Positions 38,341 through 48,059 of a DNA stretch of 64,000 nucleotides are shown here, one piece after another. Source of the stretch: Obesumbacterium proteus. Its GTDB lineage: Bacteria; Pseudomonadota; Gammaproteobacteria; Enterobacterales; Enterobacteriaceae. Where the stretch lies: contig NZ_CP014608.1 in the NCBI RefSeq assembly GCF_001586165.1, positions 1,984,001 to 2,048,000 of the forward strand, written 5' to 3'. The translations under genes and the position numbers were made by a program. Position 1 is the stretch's first letter, and every line of letters starts with the position of its first letter. The notes under the pieces were generated by a model. That model had not been told where the DNA came from and ran no database searches. It saw nothing but the letters and a program-made list of their open reading frames with translations.

Positions 38341-39768
38341 ATGGATCAGAAAGAAATCGAACAAGTGGTGAAGGCGGTACTCGCTGGAATAGCGTCAGCT
38401 CCGGCGGTAACGGCTTCGGCACCTAACACAACCGATACGCACGTGTACGGCGCAGGCGTTTTCGCCTCGCTGGATGACGCGATTTCCGCTGCCAAAGCGG
38501 CCGTTGCGGGCCTTAAAACCGTGAGTATGCGCAAAATCGCGGTGGACGCTATTCGCCACGCGGCGGAAAAACACGCGCAGGTGTTGGCAGAAATGGCCGT
38601 GGCTGAAACAGGCATGGGACGCGTTGAAGATAAATTCGCTAAAAACGTGGCTCAGGCTCGCGGCACACCGGGCGTGGAATGCTTAGCGCCGCAGGTGCTG
38701 ACCGGTGATAACGGTTTAACGCTGATTGAAAATGCGCCGTGGGGCGTGGTGGCCTCCGTTACGCCATCCACCAATCCGGCAGCAACGGTGATCAACAACG
38801 CGATCAGCATGATCTCTGCGGGCAACAGCGTGGTTTTCGCGCCGCATCCGGCGGCAAAAAAAGTCTCACAGAAAACCATCTCGCTATTAAATGAAGCGGT
38901 GGTGGCCGCAGGCGGTCCAGCCAACCTGATGGTGACCGTCGCCAATCCAGATATTGACACCGCGCAGCGCCTGTTTAAATACCCGGGCATCGGTTTGCTG
39001 GTGGTGACCGGCGGCGAAGCCGTGGTGGAGTCGGCGCGCAAACATACCAACAAACGTTTGATCGCCGCAGGTGCGGGTAATCCACCGGTCGTCGTAGACG
39101 AAACGGCTGATATTCCTCGTGCGGCACGCGCTATCGTGCACGGTGCTTCTTTTGATAACAACATCATCTGCGCCGATGAAAAAGTGCTGATCGTCGTCGA
39201 CAGCGTGGCCGACCAACTGCTGGCCGAAATGAAGCTTCAACATGCGGTGTTACTCAGTTCGGCACAGGTGGAACAGCTAATGCCTCTGCTGCTGAAAAAT
39301 ATCGATGAGCATGGCAAAGGAACAGTTTGCCGTGACTGGGTTGGCCGCGACGCTGCCAAAATTGCCGCCGCGATTGGGCTGGAAGTGGATGCTAAAACGC
39401 GTCTGCTGCTTGCCGAAACCTCGTCTTCACATCCTTTTGCCGTCACAGAAATGATGATGCCGGTACTGCCTGTGATCCGCGTGGGCAACGTCGAACAGGC
39501 GATTGCGCTGGCGGTGAAATTGGAAGGCGGCTGTCACCACACGGCGGCGATGCATTCCCGTCACATTGAAAATCTCAACCAGATGGCCAATGCCATTGAT
39601 ACCAGCATTTTTGTCAAAAACGGGCCTTGCATCGCGGGGCTGGGGCTTGGCGGTGAAGGCTGGACGTCAATGACGATTACCACGCCAACCGGTGAGGGTG
39701 TGACTTCCGCCAGAACCTTTGTCCGTCTGCGCCGCTGCGTGCTGGTGGATACATTCCGCATCGTATAA
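38341..39768 (+). CDS. eutE: EutE CoA-acylating acetaldehyde dehydrogenase
   Basis: EutE oxidises acetaldehyde to acetyl-CoA with NAD+ in the compartment lumen. The 475-residue protein carries the catalytic Cys277 (NNIICADEK) and an N-terminal amphipathic encapsulation peptide (MDQKEIEQVVKAVLAG). That peptide is almost the same as the N-terminus of EutC in this operon. I start it at ATG 38341, which agrees with the E. coli protein, not at the GTG two codons before. Confidence 0.96.
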   Translation: MDQKEIEQVVKAVLAGIASAPAVTASAPNTTDTHVYGAGVFASLDDAISAAKAAVAGLKTVSMRKIAVDAIRHAAEKHAQVLAEMAVAETGMGRVEDKFAKNVAQARGTPGVECLAPQVLTGDNGLTLIENAPWGVVASVTPSTNPAATVINNAISMISAGNSVVFAPHPAAKKVSQKTISLLNEAVVAAGGPANLMVTVANPDIDTAQRLFKYPGIGLLVVTGGEAVVESARKHTNKRLIAAGAGNPPVVVDETADIPRAARAIVHGASFDNNIICADEKVLIVVDSVADQLLAEMKLQHAVLLSSAQVEQLMPLLLKNIDEHGKGTVCRDWVGRDAAKIAAAIGLEVDAKTRLLLAETSSSHPFAVTEMMMPVLPVIRVGNVEQAIALAVKLEGGCHHTAAMHSRHIENLNQMANAIDTSIFVKNGPCIAGLGLGGEGWTSMTITTPTGEGVTSARTFVRLRRCVLVDTFRIV

Positions 39769-39779
39769 CGGAGGCGTCA

Positions 39780-40622
39780 ATGACTCGAACCGCACAGGAA
39801 TGGCTTCACCCGCGTTTGTTACGTGCCGCCGAATTGCAGCAAGGATCTGCCGCGCCCATTGAAACCCGCCAGCCGCTTTGGTTAGGGATTGATTTGGGCA
39901 CCTGCGACGTGGTGTCGATGGTGGTTGATGCGGACGCTGTTCCCGTCGCGGTGTGTTTGGACTGGGCGGATGTGGTGAGAGATGGCGTGGTGTGGGACTT
40001 CTTTGGCGCCGTCAATATCGTGCGTCAGCACTTGAACACCTTAGAAGCGCAGTTTGGTCGGCGTTTTGAATGCGCGGCAACCTCATTTCCACCGGGCACC
40101 GATCCGCGTATTTCCATCAATGTGCTGGAGGCCGCAGGGCTCACCGTCACCCAAGTGCTGGATGAACCCACCGCCGTGGCGGACATGATGGGCTTAACCC
40201 GCGCGGCGGTGGTGGATATCGGTGGCGGAACCACCGGTATTGCCGTGGTGGCGCAGGGCAAGGTGGTTTACTCCGGTGATGAGGCTACCGGCGGCCATCA
40301 CATTTCTCTCACGCTTGCGGGAAATCAACGGATTTCGTTAGAAGAGGCCGAGCAAATAAAACGTGAGCGCGGCGCTGAGATCTGGCCCGCGGTGCGTCCG
40401 GTTTACGAAAAAATGGCGGATATCGTCGAGCAACATCTGCAAGGGCACCGCGTGGATGAGCTCTGGCTCGCGGGTGGTTCTTGTATGCAGCCAGGGGTTA
40501 AGGCGCTATTTGAACAGCGTTTTCCTCAACACCAAATCCATCTGCCACCGCAGTCGATCTTTATGACGCCGCTGGCAATTGCCGCCTGTGGGATCAGCGA
40601 AGGGGAAGGGTGTCATGCATAA
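39780..40622 (+). CDS. eutJ: EutJ, actin-fold (Hsp70-like) chaperone
   Basis: This 280-residue protein has the phosphate-loop motifs of the actin/Hsp70 family (LWLGIDLGTCDVVSMVVD, VVDIGGGTTGIAVV). Its exact role in the compartment is not settled; a chaperone or reactivation role is proposed from the fold. GGAGG precedes the ATG. The end overlaps eutG by 8 bases. Confidence 0.92.
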   Translation: MTRTAQEWLHPRLLRAAELQQGSAAPIETRQPLWLGIDLGTCDVVSMVVDADAVPVAVCLDWADVVRDGVVWDFFGAVNIVRQHLNTLEAQFGRRFECAATSFPPGTDPRISINVLEAAGLTVTQVLDEPTAVADMMGLTRAAVVDIGGGTTGIAVVAQGKVVYSGDEATGGHHISLTLAGNQRISLEEAEQIKRERGAEIWPAVRPVYEKMADIVEQHLQGHRVDELWLAGGSCMQPGVKALFEQRFPQHQIHLPPQSIFMTPLAIAACGISEGEGCHA

Positions 40623-41829
40623 CTCATCATCACATGAAGTGCCGCAGGGCGATTTAGTCCAGACCGCGCTTTATCAGGCCTTGGACATGATGAATGCGCG
40701 TCAGGTGCGTGAGTTTGCGGTGCCGCCTTCCACCCTGATGGGGCCGGGGGCGGTCAGCCGCTGCGGTCAATCTCTGGTGGATCGCGGCATTGAGCGCGTC
40801 TTTCTGATGGTTGATGGCGGTTTGCATCAGGCTGGCATGACGCAGGTTTTGCTGCGAAGCCTTGAGCAAAGCGGCGTGGCCTATGAGATCTGGGCGTGTC
40901 CTCCGGGTGAACCCATCGATACCGATGTTAACGCTGCGGTGACGCAGTTGCTACAGGTGCAGTGCGACGGTGTGATTGCGCTGGGCGGCGGTTCAGTGCT
41001 GGATGCGGCGAAGGCCACCGCGTTACAGGCGGCTAATCCAACGCTGAATTTTGCCGAGCTTACCCCGTCTTTACGCCTTAAGCGCCGCCTGCCACTGATT
41101 GCCATTCCAACCACCGCCGGAACGGGCTCAGAGGCGACTAACGTTTCGGTCATTATCGCGATGCCTCAGCACCGTAAGCAGGTTTTGGTTCACGCGCTGC
41201 TCATTCCTGATATGGCCATTATTGATGCCTGTTTAACGCTGGGCGTGCCGTCGCACGTGACGGCCGCAACCGGTATTGATGCGCTGACTCACGCCATCGA
41301 GGCCTATGTGGCCACCAATGTCACAGGGCTGACCCGAGCGCTGGCACATCGCGCCATTACGCTGATTGGTCAGGCATTACCGCAGGCGGTTGGGCAGGGG
41401 CAAGATTTGGCGGCGCGCGAGTCGCTGATGATGGCGTCTTACATGGCGGGAATGGCGTTCTCGAATGCGGGTTTGGGTCTGTGTCATGCCTGTGCGCATC
41501 AGATTGGCGCGGCGTATGGCATTCCGCACGGCGTGGCGAACGCCATCATGCTGCCACAGGTGATGGATTTTAATCGCTTGGTGTGCAAAAGAACGTTTGC
41601 CGAAATTGGTCATGCCCTGACGCGGGAAACCTGCGACGCGGCAGGCACCATTCGGGCAATTGCGCAGTTGATTGAAGATGTGGGATTGGGCGGCAATCTG
41701 GCGAGCTATGGCGGGCAGGAATCTGACTACGCCGAATTCGCCCGTGCAGCATTACAAGATGTGTGCATACAAAGTAATCCACGCACCGTCACTGAGGCTC
41801 AAATTGTGGCGCTGTATCGGGGCTCGTGA
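40615..41829 (+). CDS. eutG: EutG iron-type alcohol dehydrogenase
   Basis: EutG reduces acetaldehyde to ethanol and regenerates NAD+ in the compartment. The 404-residue protein has the iron-ADH motifs ALGGGSVLDAAKATAL and GIDALTHAIEAY, and the His-rich metal site near GLCHACAHQIGAAYGIPHGV. The ATG at 40615 has AGGGGAAGGG upstream; a GTG at 40579 inside eutJ is less likely. The N-terminal 30 residues may target it to the lumen. Confidence 0.95.
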   Translation: MHNSSSHEVPQGDLVQTALYQALDMMNARQVREFAVPPSTLMGPGAVSRCGQSLVDRGIERVFLMVDGGLHQAGMTQVLLRSLEQSGVAYEIWACPPGEPIDTDVNAAVTQLLQVQCDGVIALGGGSVLDAAKATALQAANPTLNFAELTPSLRLKRRLPLIAIPTTAGTGSEATNVSVIIAMPQHRKQVLVHALLIPDMAIIDACLTLGVPSHVTAATGIDALTHAIEAYVATNVTGLTRALAHRAITLIGQALPQAVGQGQDLAARESLMMASYMAGMAFSNAGLGLCHACAHQIGAAYGIPHGVANAIMLPQVMDFNRLVCKRTFAEIGHALTRETCDAAGTIRAIAQLIEDVGLGGNLASYGGQESDYAEFARAALQDVCIQSNPRTVTEAQIVALYRGS

Positions 41830-41863
41830 GCTGACTTAAACAGGCTTTGAAGGAGAACAGGCT

Positions 41864-43111
41864 ATGGGCATTAACGAAATTATCATGTACATCATGATGA
41901 TCTTCATGCTGATTGCGGCAGTGGATCGCATATTTACCCAGTTTGGCGGCTCGGAGCAGATTTTAGGCAAAATTGGCCTTGGCTCGGTGGGAAAGAGTAT
42001 TTCTGGCTCGGGCGGTCAATTCGAAGAAGGCTTTATGGCGATGGGCGCCTTGGGCTTGGCGATGGTGGGGATGACCGCGCTGGCACCGGTGCTGGCGTAT
42101 TTGCTCGGGCCAATCATTATTCCTCTGTATGAAATGTTGGGGGCGAACCCTTCCATGTTTGCAGGCACTTTGCTGGCCTGTGATATGGGCGGTTTCTTCC
42201 TCGCCAAAGAGCTGGCGGGTGGAGACATCGCCGCATGGCTTTACTCTGGCTTGATTCTCGGTTCCATGATGGGGCCAACCATCGTGTTCTCTATCCCTGT
42301 GGCATTGGGAATTATTGAAAAATCCGATCGTCGTTATTTGGCGCTAGGCGTATTGGCAGGCATTGTCACCATTCCGATTGGCTGTATTGCGGGCGGATTG
42401 GTGGCGATGTATTCCGGCGTGGAAGTGAACGGTCAGCCGGTGGTCTTCACGCTGAGCCTGATCTTGATGAACATGATCCCCGTTCTCATCGTGGCGGCGC
42501 TGGTTGCGTTGGGGCTGAAGCTGATCCCCGAAAAAATGATCAACGGCTTCCAGATTTTCGCCAAAATTTTGGTGGCAATCATCACCGTAGGTTTGGCCGC
42601 CGCGGTGGCTAAGTTTGCCGTGGGCTGGACGATCATTCCTGGCCTAGATCCTATTTTCATGACCGAAGGCGATAAGCCCGGTCAGGTAATGCGTGCGATT
42701 GAAGTTATCGGCTCAATCTCCTGTGTTCTGCTCGGTGCCTACCCGATGGTATTGCTGTTAACTCGCTGGTTTGAAAAGCCGTTAATGCGCGTTGGGGGTG
42801 TTTTGCGGATTAACAACATGGCCGCCGGTGGCATGGTTGCCACGCTGGCTAACAACATACCGATGTTTGGCATGATGAAACAAATGGATGCGCGCGGCAA
42901 AGTGATCAACTGTGCGTTTGCGGTGTCCGCCGCCTTTGCGCTGGGCGACCACCTCGGTTTTGCCGCAGCGAATATGCCGAGCATGATTTTCCCGATGATC
43001 GTCGGCAAGTTAGTCGGTGGGGTTACGGCCATCGGCGTTGCCATGATGCTGGTGCCGAAAGGGGAAGACATCGCCGTTAACGCTGAGCAACCTGTGTCTG
43101 AGGAGGCCTAG
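41864..43111 (+). CDS. eutH: EutH ethanolamine transporter
   Basis: This 415-residue inner-membrane protein has about ten hydrophobic helices and the EutH signature stretches GANPSMFAGTLLACDMGGFF and ALGDHLGFAAANMPSM. It imports ethanolamine at low substrate or low pH. AAGGAGAA precedes the ATG. Confidence 0.95.
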   Translation: MGINEIIMYIMMIFMLIAAVDRIFTQFGGSEQILGKIGLGSVGKSISGSGGQFEEGFMAMGALGLAMVGMTALAPVLAYLLGPIIIPLYEMLGANPSMFAGTLLACDMGGFFLAKELAGGDIAAWLYSGLILGSMMGPTIVFSIPVALGIIEKSDRRYLALGVLAGIVTIPIGCIAGGLVAMYSGVEVNGQPVVFTLSLILMNMIPVLIVAALVALGLKLIPEKMINGFQIFAKILVAIITVGLAAAVAKFAVGWTIIPGLDPIFMTEGDKPGQVMRAIEVIGSISCVLLGAYPMVLLLTRWFEKPLMRVGGVLRINNMAAGGMVATLANNIPMFGMMKQMDARGKVINCAFAVSAAFALGDHLGFAAANMPSMIFPMIVGKLVGGVTAIGVAMMLVPKGEDIAVNAEQPVSEEA

Positions 43112-43112
43112 C

Positions 43113-44534
43113 GTGAAAACTCTCGAACTGCTTAGCGTCGGTATTGATATTGGCACCACCACCACACAGGTAATCTTCTCGTGCCTGTCGTTGGTGAACC
43201 GTGCGTCTATTTCTCAGGTGCCTCGCTATGAGTTCGTGAAGCGCGAGATTATCTGGCAAAGCCCGGTGTTGTTTACACCGGTCGATTTTGCCGGTTTTCT
43301 GCGGGAAGAAGAGCTGCTGGCTCTGGTGCTTGCCCAGTATCAGGCCGCAGGCATTGCGCCAGAAACCATAGACTCGGGCGCCATTATTATCACCGGTGAA
43401 ACGGCCAAAACCCGTAATGCTCGTCCGGCGATTGTGTCGCTTTCTCAGCGGCTGGGTGATTTTGTGGTGGCCACCGCGGGGCCGCATTTAGAGTCGATTA
43501 TTGCCGGTTTTGGCTCGGGGGCGCAGGCCTTATCCGAGCAAAAAATGGCGCGGGTTTTAAACATTGATATCGGCGGTGGCACGGCAAACTATGCGCTGTT
43601 CGAAGCGGGGCGGGTAGTCAGCTCCGCCTGCTTAAACGTGGGTGGGCGGTTGATTGAAACCAGCACCGACGGTCGCGTACTGCGTGCTCATCCCGCAGGG
43701 CAATGGATTGCGGATTCTGTGTTTGGCGAAGGGGTTAACGTAACGAGCCTGACGCGAGCACAGCTTGAACAGGTTGCCGCGCGCATGGCGCAACTGCTGT
43801 TAGAAGTCTTCAATGGCGCACCTTCTCCGTTAGCGCAACGCTTACTGATGACCGGTGCGCTCCCCGCCTGTGACTCGCTGTATGCCTTAACGCTGTCGGG
43901 CGGCGTGGGCGAGTGTTTTCGCACGAACGAAACCGACGACAATAGCAATCCATTCCGGTTTGGCGATATCGGCCCACTGCTGGCACAGGCTATTCATCTC
44001 GATCTGGGATTTGCCGCGCTGCCGGTGCAGGTACCGAATCAAACCGTGCGTGCCACCGTCATTGGCGCGGGCGCGCACACGCTTTCTCTTTCTGGCAGCA
44101 CTATCTGGTTGGATGGCCTGTCTCTGCCTATTCGCAATATTCCGGTTGTTCATCCTGACGCCAGTCATGCGACCTCGCTGGTAGAAGCGTGGTTGCAGGC
44201 GCTAACCCAAATGGATTTGCAGCCGCAGCACGATCTCTATGCATTGGCGTTGCCTACCGAGCTGCCTGTGAACTACGCCTCGGTACAGCACTGTATCGAC
44301 GCCTTGCAGGAATTCAGCACCCGCTTTTCGAATCCGCATCCGCTGCTGGTCGTTGCCTGTCAGGATTTTGGCAAGGCTTTGGGCATGCTGCTGCGGCCGA
44401 TGATGGCACAACGTCAGCTGGCGGTGATCGATGAAGTGATCACTCGAACCGGCGATTACATCGATATCGGCACACCGCTTTTTGGCGGCGCAGTGGTGCC
44501 GGTCACCGTCAAGTCACTGGCTTTTCCTTCTTAA
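43113..44534 (+). CDS. eutA: EutA reactivating factor of ethanolamine ammonia-lyase
   Basis: EutA exchanges damaged cobalamin from EutBC at the cost of ATP. The 473 residues have actin-like nucleotide motifs (VGIDIGTTTTQVIFS, NIDIGGGTANYALFE). It begins with GTG 43113, one base after the eutH stop, behind GAGGAGGC. Confidence 0.95.
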   Translation: MKTLELLSVGIDIGTTTTQVIFSCLSLVNRASISQVPRYEFVKREIIWQSPVLFTPVDFAGFLREEELLALVLAQYQAAGIAPETIDSGAIIITGETAKTRNARPAIVSLSQRLGDFVVATAGPHLESIIAGFGSGAQALSEQKMARVLNIDIGGGTANYALFEAGRVVSSACLNVGGRLIETSTDGRVLRAHPAGQWIADSVFGEGVNVTSLTRAQLEQVAARMAQLLLEVFNGAPSPLAQRLLMTGALPACDSLYALTLSGGVGECFRTNETDDNSNPFRFGDIGPLLAQAIHLDLGFAALPVQVPNQTVRATVIGAGAHTLSLSGSTIWLDGLSLPIRNIPVVHPDASHATSLVEAWLQALTQMDLQPQHDLYALALPTELPVNYASVQHCIDALQEFSTRFSNPHPLLVVACQDFGKALGMLLRPMMAQRQLAVIDEVITRTGDYIDIGTPLFGGAVVPVTVKSLAFPS

Positions 44535-44546
44535 GGGAATTTGTTT

Positions 44547-45908
44547 ATGAAACTAAAAACACAGCTATTCGGTAAGTCGTATCAGTTCAAGGATGTGAAG
44601 CAGGTCTTGGCGAAAGCCAACGAACTGCGTTCGGGGGATGTGTTAGCTGGCGTGGTGGCGGAGAGTTCGCAAGAGCGCGTCGCGGCTAAACAGGTGCTGT
44701 CAGAGATGACGATTGCGGATATTCGTATGAATCCGGTGATCCCGTATGAAGAAGACTGCGTCACGCGCATTATTCAAGATGACATCAATGAAACCGCCTA
44801 TGCCCGCGTGAAAAACTGGAGCATTAGCGAGCTGCGCGAATACATTTTGGATGATGAAACCAGCGTGGATGACATCGCTTTTTTACGCAAAGGGATCAGC
44901 TCCGAAGTGGTTGCCGCCGTGGCTAAAATTTGCTCCAACGCCGATTTAATCTACGGTGCCAAAAAGATGCCGGTGATTAAGAAAGCCAATACCACCATCG
45001 GTATTCCCGGTACTTTTAGCGCGCGTTTACAACCGAACGATACGCGCGACGATGTGCAGAGCATTGTGGCGCAGATTTATGAAGGGCTCTCATTTGGGCT
45101 GGGCGATGCGGTGATCGGGGTGAACCCCGTGACCGACGACGTCGATAACCTGAGCCGCGTGCTAGACACCATTTACGGTGTCATCGATAAGTTTTCTATT
45201 CCAACCCAAGGCTGCGTGCTGGCGCATGTGACGACGCAAATCGAAGCGATCAAACGCGGTGCGCCGGGTGGGTTGATTTTCCAAAGTATCTGCGGCAGCG
45301 AAAAAGGGCTCAAAGAGTTTGGCGTTGAGCTGGCGATGCTCGATGAAGCGCGTGCGGTCGGCGCGGAATACAACCGGATTGCCGGTAGCAACTGTCTCTA
45401 TTTTGAAACTGGACAAGGCTCAGCGCTGTCGGCGGGTGCTAACTTCGGTGCCGATCAGGTCACGATGGAAGCGCGTAACTACGGGTTAGCGCATCACTAC
45501 GATCCGTTCATTGTGAATACCGTGGTGGGCTTTATCGGGCCTGAGTATTTGTACAACGATCGCCAGATTATCCGCGCCGGTTTGGAAGACCACTTTATGG
45601 GCAAACTGAGCGGAATTTCTATGGGCTGCGACTGCTGCTACACCAACCATGCGGATGCCGATCAGAACCTGAACGAAAACCTGATGATCCTGCTGGCGAC
45701 CGCCGGATGTAACTACATCATGGGGATGCCGTTGGGTGATGACATCATGCTCAACTATCAAACCACGGCATTCCACGACACGGCGACGGTGCGTCAACTG
45801 TTGAACCTGCGTCCATCGCCGGAGTTTGAGCGTTGGCTCGAAACCATGGGGCTGATGGCGAATGGCCGTTTGACCGCCCGCGCCGGTGATCCGTCGCTCT
45901 TTTTCTGA
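44547..45908 (+). CDS. eutB: EutB, large subunit of ethanolamine ammonia-lyase
   Basis: EutB is the catalytic TIM-barrel subunit of the adenosylcobalamin-dependent lyase that splits ethanolamine to acetaldehyde and ammonia. The 453 residues match the family end to end (SICGSEKGLKEFGVELAML, GMPLGDDIMLNYQTTAFHD). ATG 44547 has AAGGGAA upstream; the TTG two codons before is not needed. Confidence 0.97.
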   Translation: MKLKTQLFGKSYQFKDVKQVLAKANELRSGDVLAGVVAESSQERVAAKQVLSEMTIADIRMNPVIPYEEDCVTRIIQDDINETAYARVKNWSISELREYILDDETSVDDIAFLRKGISSEVVAAVAKICSNADLIYGAKKMPVIKKANTTIGIPGTFSARLQPNDTRDDVQSIVAQIYEGLSFGLGDAVIGVNPVTDDVDNLSRVLDTIYGVIDKFSIPTQGCVLAHVTTQIEAIKRGAPGGLIFQSICGSEKGLKEFGVELAMLDEARAVGAEYNRIAGSNCLYFETGQGSALSAGANFGADQVTMEARNYGLAHHYDPFIVNTVVGFIGPEYLYNDRQIIRAGLEDHFMGKLSGISMGCDCCYTNHADADQNLNENLMILLATAGCNYIMGMPLGDDIMLNYQTTAFHDTATVRQLLNLRPSPEFERWLETMGLMANGRLTARAGDPSLFF

Positions 45909-45926
45909 TTTCTGAGGTAAATCATC

Positions 45927-46808
45927 ATGGATCAAAAGCAAATAGAAGAGATTGTGCGCAGCGTGATGTCGCGTATGGCGCAGCCAGAAGCCAGCGCGCA
46001 ACCGGCTGCCACTGAGGTGATCACGGGCGCGGAGAGCGGCGAAAGTTGTTCTGTCGACCTCGGTTCTGACGAGGCCAAGCAGTGGATCGGGGTTAAAAAC
46101 CCGCATCGCTTAGATGTGCTACAGGAGCTGCGGGCTAGCACCGCGGCGCGCGTATGCACCGGTCGTGCAGGCCCACGGCCACGTACTCAGGCGTTGTTAC
46201 GTTTTTTGGCTGACCATTCGCGCTCCAAAGATACGGTACTCAAAGAGGTGCCGCCGGAGTGGGTACAAAAGCATGGTTTGCTGGAAGTGCAGTCTGAGAT
46301 CAGCGACAAAAATCTGTATCTCACCCGTCCCGATATGGGGCGACGCCTTAGCGCTAATGCCATTGAAACATTGAAAACCCAGTGCAAAGCCAATCCAGAT
46401 GTTCAGGTGGTGATTTCTGATGGTCTATCAACCGATGCGATTACCGCTAACTATGACGAGATCCTTCCGCCGTTGCTGAAAGGGCTGGAGCTGGCGGGGA
46501 TGAACGTGGGTACGCCGTTCTTTGTGCGCTACGGGCGCGTGAAAATAGAAGATCAGATTGGCGAGCTATTGGGCGCAAAAGTGGTGATTTTGCTGGTGGG
46601 GGAACGTCCAGGTTTGGGGCAATCAGAAAGCCTGTCCTGCTATGCGGTCTATTCACCATGTATGGCCACCACGGTAGAAGCCGATCGTACCTGCATTTCA
46701 AATATCCATCGTGGCGGCACGCCTCCGGTTGAAGCGGCAGCGGTGATTGTGGATTTGGCCAAACGGATGCTGGAGCAGAAAGCCTCCGGTATTTCGATGA
46801 CGCGTTAA
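45927..46808 (+). CDS. eutC: EutC, small subunit of ethanolamine ammonia-lyase
   Basis: EutC binds cobalamin together with EutB. The 293-residue protein starts with an amphipathic encapsulation peptide ([17 protein letters not shown]), followed by a Gln/Ala linker and the cobalamin-binding Rossmann-like fold ([39 protein letters not shown]). It is joined to eutB by 18 bases. Confidence 0.96.
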   Translation: MDQKQIEEIVRSVMSRMAQPEASAQPAATEVITGAESGESCSVDLGSDEAKQWIGVKNPHRLDVLQELRASTAARVCTGRAGPRPRTQALLRFLADHSRSKDTVLKEVPPEWVQKHGLLEVQSEISDKNLYLTRPDMGRRLSANAIETLKTQCKANPDVQVVISDGLSTDAITANYDEILPPLLKGLELAGMNVGTPFFVRYGRVKIEDQIGELLGAKVVILLVGERPGLGQSESLSCYAVYSPCMATTVEADRTCISNIHRGGTPPVEAAAVIVDLAKRMLEQKASGISMTR

Positions 46809-46820
46809 GGAGTAAACACC

Positions 46821-47480
46821 ATGCCAGCATTAGATTTGATTAAACCGAGCGTCAAAGCGATGAGGGTGATTGCTGCGTTGCAGGAAGATTTCCGCCGTGA
46901 GCTGAAGCTGCCGTCGCATATTCGCAGTCTTGGCCTGATTACCGTGGACTCTGACGATGTGGCCTATATTGCCGCCGATGAAGCCACCAAACAGGCTCAG
47001 GTTGAAGTTGTTTATGGCCGTTCTTTGTACGCGGGTGCCGCGAACTCGCCGTCACCGTCTTCGGGTGAGGTGATTATTATGCTCGGTGGGCCAAACCCCG
47101 CCGAAGTACGCGCTGGTTTAGATGCGATGTTTGCCATGATCGAACAAGGGCCTGCGTTTCAGTGGGCCAGCGATGCCGAAGATACGGCGTTTCTCGCGCA
47201 CGTGGTTTCACGCACCGGCTCTTATCTGTCGGGTTCCTCCGGTATTCGGTTGGGCGATCCGTTGGCGTATCTGGTCGCACCGCCGCTAGAAGCCACCTTT
47301 GGTATCGATGCGGCGCTGAAAGCTGCCGATGTGCAACTGGTGACCTATGTTGCACCACCGTCAGAAACCAACTACTCCGCCGCGTTTTTAAGCGGCAGTC
47401 AGGCGGCGTGTAAAGCAGCGTGTAATGCGTTTAGCGAAGCGGTATTGGAGATAGCACGCTGTCCTATTCAGCGCGCTTAA
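46821..47480 (+). CDS. eutL: EutL trimeric tandem-BMC shell protein
   Basis: This 219-residue BMC-T protein ([20 protein letters not shown], then [20 protein letters not shown]) forms a trimer with a gated pore in the shell. AAGGAGTAAACACC precedes the ATG. Confidence 0.96.
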   Translation: MPALDLIKPSVKAMRVIAALQEDFRRELKLPSHIRSLGLITVDSDDVAYIAADEATKQAQVEVVYGRSLYAGAANSPSPSSGEVIIMLGGPNPAEVRAGLDAMFAMIEQGPAFQWASDAEDTAFLAHVVSRTGSYLSGSSGIRLGDPLAYLVAPPLEATFGIDAALKAADVQLVTYVAPPSETNYSAAFLSGSQAACKAACNAFSEAVLEIARCPIQRA

Positions 47481-47492
47481 CGGAGGACGGCC

Positions 47493-48059
47493 ATGATCAA
47501 CGCGCTAGGGTTACTGGAAGTTTCAGGTTTGGTGGCGGGCATTGATGCCGCTGACGCCATGCTGAAAGCGGCTCAGGTTCGGGTTCTTAATCATGAAGTG
47601 GTTGATCCGGGGCTGGTGACGCTGGTTATTGAAGGCGATCTGGCGGCCTGCCGTGCGGCATTGGATGCTGGCGCGGCGGCAGCCAGCCGAACCGGTACGG
47701 TGATTAGTCGCAAAGAGATTGGCCGTCCCGATCCTGATACTGAATGGTTAATTTTAGGGCTAAGAGGCTTAGCGCCCACATCATCTCCGGCACCTGAAGC
47801 TGCGCCAGCAACGGAAATAGCGCCGCTAGCGCTGACTGAAACCGAGTCTTCTGACGATGAGAGTGTGGCTATAGAAGCATGGCTTGCGGAGATCGCCAGC
47901 CATGCCCAAGGCATGACGGCCGGTGAAATGGCCGCTCGCTTTCAACTGAGCTTGAAGCAGACAAGACATACGCTAGAAGCGCTACTGCGGGAAGGCAAAC
48001 TGCGTAAGCGGGGCAGCCGCTATCGTATAAAAGTCGCGAAGGAGGAGGGGCATGAATAA
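47493..48059 (+). CDS. eutK: EutK shell protein with C-terminal helix-turn-helix
   Basis: This 188-residue protein has an N-terminal BMC domain (residues 1-85), an Ala/Pro/Glu-rich linker and a C-terminal winged-helix-like domain (about 125-185; MAARFQLSLKQTRHTLEALL, RKRGSRYRIKV) that could bind nucleic acid. It is somewhat longer than E. coli EutK as I remember it, mostly in the linker. GGAGG precedes ATG 47493, and the end overlaps the next gene by 8 bases. Confidence 0.93.
   Translation: MINALGLLEVSGLVAGIDAADAMLKAAQVRVLNHEVVDPGLVTLVIEGDLAACRAALDAGAAAASRTGTVISRKEIGRPDPDTEWLILGLRGLAPTSSPAPEAAPATEIAPLALTETESSDDESVAIEAWLAEIASHAQGMTAGEMAARFQLSLKQTRHTLEALLREGKLRKRGSRYRIKVAKEEGHE

Noticed and set aside
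38652..39243. Minus-strand frames inside eutE, and similar ones across the GC-rich eut genes
   Set aside because: High GC in the third codon position creates open antisense frames throughout the eut operon. None shows a start signal or known domain.
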